DNA of 64,000 nt, taken from contig NZ_SRLQ01000001.1 in NCBI RefSeq assembly GCF_004745805.1, positions 186,001-250,000 of the forward strand, given 5' to 3'. The notes beneath the pieces were generated by a model. That model worked only from the letters and a program-made list of their open reading frames with translations. It did not search any database and had not been told where the DNA came from. Within the stretch, counting starts at the first letter, position 1; the number at the start of each line of letters is the position of its first letter. The position numbers and the translations under genes are program-made. Shown piece by piece: positions 58,086-64,000 of the stretch. The stretch comes from Mycolicibacterium sp. CH28. GTDB lineage: Bacteria > Actinomycetota > Actinomycetes > Mycobacteriales > Mycobacteriaceae.

Positions 58086-58451
58086 ATGACCGTTCTCGCG
58101 GATAGAAATGCCGGGCTCGACCTGGGCAGTTGGACGCCTGCATGCGCACACAGCGCGCTGCTGGCCGGGCGGGGTGTTGCTGTGCTGCTGCCCGGCGCCG
58201 AACAGGTCGCGCTGTTCCTGCTGGCCGACGGCACGCTGGCAGCGGTTGGCAATATCGACCCGTTCGGCCGGGCCGCGGTGATGTCGCGCGGTATCACCGG
58301 TGATCGCGGCGGCGAGCCGACGGTCGCTTCGCCGCTGGGAAAGCAAGTGTTCTCCCTGGTCGACGGTCGCTGTCTCGACGACGAGTCATACGCGCTGCCG
58401 GTCTACGACGTCAGGGTGGTCGATGGATTCGTCGGCATCAGAAGTCGCTGA
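58086..58451 (+). CDS. nirD: Nitrite reductase small subunit (Rieske-like fold)
   Basis: 121 residues; ATG with GGAGG about ten bases ahead. NirD partner of NirB with the Rieske-type beta fold: VALFLLADGTLAAVGNIDPFGRAAVMSRG, GEPTVASPLGKQVFSLVDGRCLDD and LPVYDVRVVDGFVGI match the family. The Cys/His ligands of true Rieske proteins are absent, as usual in NirD. The next gene (nnaR) starts 29 bases before its end. Confidence 0.93.
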   Translation: MTVLADRNAGLDLGSWTPACAHSALLAGRGVAVLLPGAEQVALFLLADGTLAAVGNIDPFGRAAVMSRGITGDRGGEPTVASPLGKQVFSLVDGRCLDDESYALPVYDVRVVDGFVGIRSR

Positions 58452-59565
58452 GCCACTGGCCGGGTTCACCGTTGGGGTGACCGCGGCGCGCCGGGCCGAG
58501 GAGCTCATCACGCTGCTGGAGCGCCGCGGCGCCGCGGTCGTGCACGCTCCGGCGATCCGGATCCTCCCGCTGGTCGACGACGTGGAGCTGCGCCGGGTGA
58601 CCGCGCAGCTCATCGCCGAACCACCGGATCTGGTCGTGGTGACGACCGGGATCGGGTTCCGCGGCTGGATCGAGGCCGCTCACGGCTGGGACGTCTCCGA
58701 GGAGCTGACCGCTGCGCTGGAATCCACCCGCATCGTGGCCCGCGGACCCAAGGCCCGCGGTGCGGTGCGCCAGGCCGGGTTGTGCGAGGAGTGGAGCCCG
58801 GAGTCCGAATCCTCCGTGGAGGTTCTGGAACGGTTGCTCACCGAGGGAGTGGAGCACCTGCGGGTCGCGGTCCAACTGCACGGCGCGGCCAGCGAATGGG
58901 AACCCGACACCGATATCTGCGATGCGCTGACCCGGGCCGGAGCTCAGGTGGTCAAGGTGCCGGTGTACCGCTGGGAACCCCCGGACGACTCGAGACGGAT
59001 CGACCAGCTGATCGCGGCGATTGTCGACGCCGACGTCGACGCCGTCAGCTTCACCAGCGCACCCGCCGTCGCGGCAATGCTAGAACGCGCGAAAGCCCTT
59101 GGCTCCCTTGAATGCCTGATCAAGGCACTGCGCAACGACGTCGCCGTCTTCTGTGTCGGCCCGGTCACGGCCACCCCGCTGACCCGACTGGGAGTCGATG
59201 CGCGCCACCCGGTGCGCTACCGGCTGGGTGCGCTGGCCCGGTTGATCACCGACGAACTGCCGCGCTTGGCAAAGCAATACAGTGCCGGCGGGCACGAGAT
59301 CAGTGTGCGCAGCGCCAGCGTCGAGGTAGACGGAGCGCTCAAGGTGCTGCCACCCGCCGCGATGGCACTGCTGCGCAGGCTGCTGGTGACGCCCGGGCTG
59401 GTGGTGTCCCGCGAAGAGCTGTTGGCCGAGTTGCCCGGCGGGGGAGACGACACCCACGCGGTGGAGACCGCAATGGCCCGGCTGCGTTCAGCGTTGGCCG
59501 CCCCACGGGTGGTGCAGACCGTCGTCAAGCGCGGCTACCGACTCGCCCTGGACCCCACGACATGA
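58423..59565 (+). CDS. nnaR: NnaR: HemD-like domain fused to a winged-helix DNA-binding domain
   Basis: 380 residues from the ATG at 58423, the size of Rv0260c (381) in M. tuberculosis. Residues ~10-265 are a uroporphyrinogen-III synthase-like domain (FTVGVTAARRAEELITLLERRG, DLVVVTTGIGFRGWIEAA, DAVSFTSAPAVAAMLERA). Residues ~285-380 are an OmpR/PhoB-type winged helix (LLRRLLVTPGLVVSREELLAEL, VETAMARLRSAL, VVQTVVKRGYRLAL). In M. smegmatis NnaR acts with GlnR to activate narK and nirBD, and the same gene neighbourhood here supports that role. It is probably not the housekeeping HemD. It overlaps nirD by 29 bases and the chelatase gene by four. Confidence 0.9.
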   Translation: MDSSASEVAEPLAGFTVGVTAARRAEELITLLERRGAAVVHAPAIRILPLVDDVELRRVTAQLIAEPPDLVVVTTGIGFRGWIEAAHGWDVSEELTAALESTRIVARGPKARGAVRQAGLCEEWSPESESSVEVLERLLTEGVEHLRVAVQLHGAASEWEPDTDICDALTRAGAQVVKVPVYRWEPPDDSRRIDQLIAAIVDADVDAVSFTSAPAVAAMLERAKALGSLECLIKALRNDVAVFCVGPVTATPLTRLGVDARHPVRYRLGALARLITDELPRLAKQYSAGGHEISVRSASVEVDGALKVLPPAAMALLRRLLVTPGLVVSREELLAELPGGGDDTHAVETAMARLRSALAAPRVVQTVVKRGYRLALDPTT

Positions 59566-60233
59566 CCCACGACCTGATTCTTGTCGCGCACGGAACCCGA
59601 AACCCGCACGGGTTGAACATCATCACCGAGATCGCCTCGGCCGTCGCCAACCAGGTCGGACCGGTCCGGACCGCCTTCGTCGATGTCCTCGGGCCCAATC
59701 CGCGCGAGGTGCTGGCCGAATCGGCCGGACCGGCGGTGGTGGTTCCGGCGTTCCTGGCCTCGGGCTACCACGTCAACTCCGACCTGCCGGCCCGGGTGGC
59801 CGAAAGCGGTCACCCCGGCGTCACCATCACTCCCGCGTTGGGGCCCGACCCGATCCTGGCCGAGGTGATGCACGCCCGGCTGATCGAGGCCGGCTGGTCG
59901 CCGGGCGATGCGGTGGTGATGGCGGCGGCGGGCTCCTCGGATCCGGCGGCCGGGCGCGATCTGAGCCGGGCGTGCGCGCTGCTGGCCGACCGAGTCGGGG
60001 ACGTGCACCTCGGCTTCGTGGCCACCGGCGCGCCGACCGTCGCCGACGTGGTGAGTCGACTCAAGCGCTCCCGGCGGCGGGTGTTCGTCGCCACCTACCT
60101 GTTGGCCCCCGGGGTCTTCCACACCAGACTCGGGCGGTGCGGTGCAGACGGGGTGGCCGACCCGCTGGGTGTCCACCCCGGCCTGGTCGCCCTGCTGGCT
60201 CAGCGCTTCAGTGTTCCGGTCCCGATTCACTGA
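59562..60233 (+). CDS. Sirohydrochlorin chelatase (CbiX/SirB-type) for siroheme
   Basis: 223 residues from the ATG at 59562, overlapping the nnaR stop (ATGA); longer frames upstream are other-frame shadows. CbiX-type class II chelatase with two repeats: LILVAHGTRNPHGLNII carries the first metal-binding His, and VVVPAFLASGYHVNSDLPARV the second (GYHV). VVMAAAGSSDPAAGRDL and VFVATYLLAPGVFHTRL are the matching blocks of the second repeat. In this cluster it should insert Fe2+ into sirohydrochlorin to make siroheme for NirB (Rv0259c homologue). Cobalt insertion is the alternative. Confidence 0.9.
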   Translation: MTHDLILVAHGTRNPHGLNIITEIASAVANQVGPVRTAFVDVLGPNPREVLAESAGPAVVVPAFLASGYHVNSDLPARVAESGHPGVTITPALGPDPILAEVMHARLIEAGWSPGDAVVMAAAGSSDPAAGRDLSRACALLADRVGDVHLGFVATGAPTVADVVSRLKRSRRRVFVATYLLAPGVFHTRLGRCGADGVADPLGVHPGLVALLAQRFSVPVPIH

Positions 60234-60262
60234 TTTCCACCCCTCGGTGGCACGATTGGACG

Positions 60263-61543
60263 GTGTCCACTGACCTGAGCCAGAGCCCTCGAACGTCGCC
60301 GCTTTCCGCGGCTGACATCGATGAGGCCGCCCGGCGAATTTCGGCCGTGGTCACCTGCAGTCCGCTGCAGCACAGCGATCGGTTGTCCGCGGCCACCGGC
60401 GCGCAGGTCTACCTCAAGCGCGAGGACCTGCAAAGCGTGCGGTCCTACAAGCTGCGCGGCGCCTACAACCTGCTGATGCAGCTGTCCGAGGCGGAGTTGC
60501 AGGCCGGGGTGGTGTGCGCCTCGGCGGGCAACCACGCCCAGGGTTTCGCGCTGGCCTGCCGCTCGATGGGGGTACACGGCCGGGTTTATGTGCCGGCCAA
60601 GACCCCCAAGCAGAAGCGCGACCGGATCCGCTACCACGGCGGGGACTTCATCGAGCTGATCGTGGGCGGTAAGACCTTCGACCTGGCGGCCCAGGCTGCC
60701 CTCGATGACGTCGCGCGCACCGGTGCCACGCTGGTGCCGCCGTTCGACGATCTGCGCACCATGGCCGGGCAGGGCACGATCGCGGTGGAGATCCTCGACC
60801 AACTCGACGACGAGCCCGACCTGGTGATCGTCCCGGTTGGCGGCGGCGGCTGCATCGCCGGGATCACCACCTACCTTGCCGAGCGGACGACGAACACCTC
60901 GGTGCTTGGTGTGGAACCCGCCGGTGCGGCATCGATGATGGCCGCGCTGGCGGCCGGTGGGCCCGTGACACTCGAGCACGTCGACCAATTCGTCGACGGT
61001 GCCGCGGTGGCCCGGGCCGGCACCCACACCTACGCGGCGTTGGCCGCCGCCGGCGACATGGTGACGATCACCTCCATCGACGAGGGCGCGATCTGCTCGG
61101 CGATGCTCGACCTCTACCAGAACGAAGGCATCATCGCCGAGCCGGCGGGAGCGTTGTCCGCGGCCGCGCTCATGGAGGCCGACATCGTGCCGGGCTCGAC
61201 GGTGGTGTGCATCATCTCCGGCGGCAACAACGATGTCTCTCGCTACGGTGAGGTCCTCGAACGCTCCCTGGTGCACCGCGGCCTCAAGCACTACTTCCTG
61301 GTGGATTTCCCGCAGGAGCCCGGTGCGCTGCGCCGCTTCCTGGACACCGTGTTGGGTCCCAATGACGACATCACCTTGTTCGAGTACGTCAAACGCAACA
61401 ACCGTGAGACCGGTGAGGCGCTGGTGGGTATCGAATTGACCTCGGCGAGCGATCTGGACGGACTGCTGCAGCGGATGCACGAATCCGAGGCCCATGTCGA
61501 ACTGTTGGAGCCCGACTCGCCGACCTACCGCTACCTGACCTAA
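60263..61543 (+). CDS. ilvA: Threonine dehydratase (biosynthetic)
   Basis: 426 residues from the GTG at 60263 (M. tuberculosis IlvA, Rv1559: 429). PLP enzyme turning threonine into 2-oxobutanoate, the first step to isoleucine. PLP lysine K63 is in SVRSYKLRGAYN; the phosphate loop is VGGGGCIAG; SAGNHAQGFA and SGGNNDVSRYGEV are the other standard blocks. The C-terminal ~85 residues form the ACT-like regulatory domain (HYFLVDFPQEPGALRRFLD), which normally gives feedback inhibition by isoleucine. It is convergent with treZ, sharing four bases. Confidence 0.95.
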   Translation: MSTDLSQSPRTSPLSAADIDEAARRISAVVTCSPLQHSDRLSAATGAQVYLKREDLQSVRSYKLRGAYNLLMQLSEAELQAGVVCASAGNHAQGFALACRSMGVHGRVYVPAKTPKQKRDRIRYHGGDFIELIVGGKTFDLAAQAALDDVARTGATLVPPFDDLRTMAGQGTIAVEILDQLDDEPDLVIVPVGGGGCIAGITTYLAERTTNTSVLGVEPAGAASMMAALAAGGPVTLEHVDQFVDGAAVARAGTHTYAALAAAGDMVTITSIDEGAICSAMLDLYQNEGIIAEPAGALSAAALMEADIVPGSTVVCIISGGNNDVSRYGEVLERSLVHRGLKHYFLVDFPQEPGALRRFLDTVLGPNDDITLFEYVKRNNRETGEALVGIELTSASDLDGLLQRMHESEAHVELLEPDSPTYRYLT

Positions 61544-63264
61544 GCCGAGCGGGTCACCGCGACCGAATGAGCCGGCAGCCCGATGCCGTCGGGCCCGACC
61601 TCCGGCCCGCCCCAGCCCAGCACGATCTCGCCGGTCGCCGGTACCCGAACCGGCTCCTGGCCGAGGTTGCAGGCGATCGCAATGCTGCCGCGGCGCATGA
61701 CGATCCAGCGCTGGTCCTCGTCGTAGTCGACGATCAGATGGCTCAGCCACGGATCGGCCAGGTCGGGCTCGTCGTGCCGCAGCGCGATCAGCCCACGGTA
61801 GAAGGCCAGCAGCCGCGCGTGCTCACCCTGCTCGACTTCGTCCCAGTCCAGCTTGGACCGCAGGAATGTCTGCGGATCCTGCGGGTCGGGAACGTCGTCG
61901 GCGTCCCAGCCGTGGTCGGCGAACTCAGCCTTGCGGCCCTCGGCCGTCGCGATCGCCAGCTCCGGCTCAGGGTGTGAGCTGAAGAACTGGAACGGTTGCG
62001 ACGATGCCCACTCCTCGCCCATGAAAAGCATTGCAGTGTAGGGAGACCCGAGCGCCAGAGCGGCCTTGATGGCCAGCTGCCCGTAGTCCAGGTTCTGTGA
62101 CGGACGATCCCCGACGGCTCGGTTGCCGACCTGGTCGTGTGTGCAGGTGTAGGCCATCAGCCGGGTCGCGGGGATCAGGGACTTGTCCAGCGGTCGGCCA
62201 TGGCGGCGATGGCGGAACGAGGAGTAGGTGCCGGCGTGGAAGTAGCCATTGCGCAGGGTGGTGGCCAGGGTGGCCAGCGAACCGAAATCGGCGTAGTAGC
62301 CCTGCCGTTCGCCGGACACCGCGGTGTGGATCGCGTGGTGGATGTCATCGTCCCACTGGGCGGTCAACCCGTACCCGCCGCGATCGCGCGGGGTAATCAA
62401 CCGCGGATCGTTGAGGTCGCTCTCGGCGATCAGTGACAGCGGCCGGCCCAAAACTGCCGAGAGGGCGTCGGTTTCGGCGGCCAGCTCCTCGAGGAGGTGG
62501 ATCGCGGTGTTGTCGGACAGGGCGTGCACGGCGTCTAGTCGCAGACCGTCGGCGTGGAAGTCGCGCATCCAGCGCAGCGCGCACTCGATGATGTAGCGAC
62601 GCACTTCATCGGCATCCGGCCCGGCCAGATTGACGCCCTGGCCCCACGGGTTGCTCACCGCGGACAGGTACGGCCCGAACTCGGGCAGGTAGTTGCCGGA
62701 CGGGCCGAGATGATTGAACACCGCGTCGATCAACACACCAAGCCCGCGGTCGTGACAGGCCTGCACCAGGCGCACCAAACCGTCTGGGCCGCCATAGGGT
62801 TCGTGGACCGCGTACCACAGCACGCCGTCATATCCCCAGCCGTGCGGTCCGTTGAACGCATTGACCGGCATCAGTTCCACGAAGTCGACACCGAGATCCA
62901 CCAGATAGTCGAGCTTGGCAATCGCGGCGTCGAACGTGCCTTCGTCGGTGAAGGTCCCGGTGTGAAGCTCGTAGATCACCGCGCCCTGGATCGAGCGGCC
63001 GGCCCAACCTTGGTCGGTCCACCGGACCCGGGCTGAGTCCCACAGCTGGGACCGTGCGTGCACCCCGTCGGGCTGGCGGGCGGAGCGGGGATCGGGCCGG
63101 ACGCGATCAGCGTCGTCCAGCACGAAGCCGTACCTGGCGTCCGGCTCGCAATCCACCTCGGCTCGCCACCAGCCCGCGTCGTCACGGCCCATGTCGTAGC
63201 GCTGGCCCTCGACGTCGAGCCGCACGAGTTTGGGCAGCGGCGCCCATACCGCGAATTCAGGCAT
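61540..63264 (-). CDS. treZ: Malto-oligosyltrehalose trehalohydrolase
   Basis: 574 residues, Rv1562c homologue. GH13 enzyme that cuts trehalose from the maltooligosyl-trehalose made by TreY. The N-terminal CBM48-like domain (FAVWAPLPKLVRLDVEGQRYDM) is followed by the barrel with GVDFVELMPVNAFNGPHGWGYDG, FHADGLRLDAVHAL (nucleophile Asp) and LSLIAESDLNDPRL (acid/base Glu), and AYTCTHDQVGNRAVGDR for the transition-state Asp region. The start overlaps the end of treY by eight bases, so the pathway genes are coupled. The final stop shares four bases with ilvA. Confidence 0.95.
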   Translation of the reverse strand: MPEFAVWAPLPKLVRLDVEGQRYDMGRDDAGWWRAEVDCEPDARYGFVLDDADRVRPDPRSARQPDGVHARSQLWDSARVRWTDQGWAGRSIQGAVIYELHTGTFTDEGTFDAAIAKLDYLVDLGVDFVELMPVNAFNGPHGWGYDGVLWYAVHEPYGGPDGLVRLVQACHDRGLGVLIDAVFNHLGPSGNYLPEFGPYLSAVSNPWGQGVNLAGPDADEVRRYIIECALRWMRDFHADGLRLDAVHALSDNTAIHLLEELAAETDALSAVLGRPLSLIAESDLNDPRLITPRDRGGYGLTAQWDDDIHHAIHTAVSGERQGYYADFGSLATLATTLRNGYFHAGTYSSFRHRRHGRPLDKSLIPATRLMAYTCTHDQVGNRAVGDRPSQNLDYGQLAIKAALALGSPYTAMLFMGEEWASSQPFQFFSSHPEPELAIATAEGRKAEFADHGWDADDVPDPQDPQTFLRSKLDWDEVEQGEHARLLAFYRGLIALRHDEPDLADPWLSHLIVDYDEDQRWIVMRRGSIAIACNLGQEPVRVPATGEIVLGWGGPEVGPDGIGLPAHSVAVTRSA

Positions 63265-64000
63265 CTGCTCTCTCCAGTAGAACGACCGGCAACTCGGCGA
63301 ACAGTTCGTCTGCCGGTGTCGGGCCGGCCCAGCGTGCGCCGGTCAGCCGGTCGATCCATATCCCCTCGGGCAGCGCCACGGTGGTATCACCCCAGCCGTC
63401 GTGGTGAAGTCGCACCGTCCACCGGGTGACCGCGACCAGCACGTCCTGACCCCGAAGGAAAGCCACGACGTGCTCGGCTCCGCTGCCGCCCGCCAGCACC
63501 GGTGTGTAGCCGCCGGACAAGAACGTCTCGGGGCGGTCCCTGCGCGCCTGCAGGGCCGCGGCTACCACGCGGATCTTGTTGTGCGACAGGCGTTCGAGCT
63601 CGGCCCCGCGCGCCGAATAATCGACCGGCCTGCGGTTGTCCGGGTCGACGAGGCTGTCCTCCCAGAGTTCGGTGCCCTGGTAGACGTCCGGGATACCGGG
63701 AACGGTCAGCGCCAGCAGTTTCTGACCGAGCGCATCGCTGTGCGCGTGCGGCTCGAGCTCTACCACCAGCCCGGTCAGCTCGGTGGCCACCGGGCCGTCG
63801 AGGACGGCGTCCAGCCACGAGTGGACGGCGTCCTCGAAACCGCCGTCCGGATCGGTCCACGAGGTACGCCGGGCGGCTTCGCGGATGGCCTTCTCGGTGT
63901 AGGCGTGCAGCCGCGCGCGCAGCTGCACGCTGACCACCCCGTCGGCAGGCCATACTCCGAAGATGTTCTGCAACAGGAACAGTGCGGTCGCAGCATCCGG
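63257..64000 (-). CDS. treY: Maltooligosyl trehalose synthase, C-terminal part
   Basis: About 247 residues of the C-terminus; the gene continues beyond the right edge. TreY turns the reducing end of maltodextrins into trehalose. Visible blocks: LFLLQNIFGVWPADG, RLHAYTEKAIREAARRTSWTDPD, LLALTVPGIPDVYQGTELWEDSLVDPDNRRPVDY (given in pieces: PGIPDVYQGTELW, DPDNRRPVDY) and RPETFLSGGYTPV, all typical of TreY. It overlaps treZ by eight bases. In M. tuberculosis treX lies further upstream in the same operon. Confidence 0.94.
   Translation of the reverse strand, partial: PDAATALFLLQNIFGVWPADGVVSVQLRARLHAYTEKAIREAARRTSWTDPDGGFEDAVHSWLDAVLDGPVATELTGLVVELEPHAHSDALGQKLLALTVPGIPDVYQGTELWEDSLVDPDNRRPVDYSARGAELERLSHNKIRVVAAALQARRDRPETFLSGGYTPVLAGGSGAEHVVAFLRGQDVLVAVTRWTVRLHHDGWGDTTVALPEGIWIDRLTGARWAGPTPADELFAELPVVLLERADA

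Noticed and set aside
59112..59561. 373-residue version of the chelatase starting inside nnaR
   Set aside because: The upstream part is a frame shadow of nnaR; CbiX-type proteins begin at LILVAHGT just after ATG 59562.

Overview
High-GC mycobacterial chromosome, outside the M. tuberculosis complex (Mycolicibacterium-type or another non-tuberculous Mycobacterium). The gene order follows M. tuberculosis from inhA (Rv1484) to treY (Rv1563c): inhA, hemZ, an Rv1486c-like gene, nfeD/SPFH, mutA-mutB-meaB, lipL, a lipid locus, ileS, dinX, ansA, lspA, an rluD-like gene, dnaE1, ilvA, treZ, treY. I identified genes by recognising protein sequences and motifs; no database search was run.

Region 1 (1-14170) is mostly housekeeping: the 3' end of inhA, ferrochelatase, an NfeD/stomatin membrane pair, a WXG100-type secretion cassette with an LpqN-like gene broken by an amber codon, a VTT membrane protein, the B12-dependent methylmalonyl-CoA mutase genes mutAB with their GTPase chaperone meaB, and a LipL-type esterase.

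Region 2 (14170-29651) is accessory. A 1-kb AT-rich gap leads into a Mas/Pks5-type polyketide synthase, a PapA acyltransferase and two further HxxxDG proteins. A convergent Sap/GAP-family protein and a GT1 glycosyltransferase face them. This sits exactly where M. tuberculosis has its pks5/papA4 lipooligosaccharide remnant, so I infer a compact acyl-trehalose/LOS-type locus. Beside it is a small unit: a polytopic membrane protein, an HTH regulator, an operator with three half-sites, and a free-standing C-terminal half of a condensation domain.

Region 3 (29652-44607) is conserved core: ileS behind a T-box, dinB, ansA, a 63-bp tandem repeat array, lspA, an rluD-like gene, rarD, membrane proteins (one with a SecD-type head domain), a DUF202 pair and dnaE1.

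Region 4 (44570-50113) has small regulated units: an F420/PPOX-type gene with a MerR regulator, a DUF1345-like protein, an SRPBCC protein, an MFS pump with a TetR regulator and a long operator dyad, and a CbiM-like cobalt permease under a cobalamin riboswitch.

Region 5 (50214-60233) is a complete nitrate assimilation cluster: nitrate reductase fused to a CysJ-type flavoprotein, narK, nirB, nirD, the HemD-winged-helix regulator nnaR, and a sirohydrochlorin chelatase for siroheme. The last four genes largely overlap. Region 6 (60263-64000) is ilvA and, convergent to it, treZ and the 3' part of treY (trehalose from glycogen). No tRNA, rRNA, CRISPR array or insertion sequence was seen. Many start codons lie 3-8 nt behind a TANNNT -10 box, which fits the leaderless transcripts common in mycobacteria.
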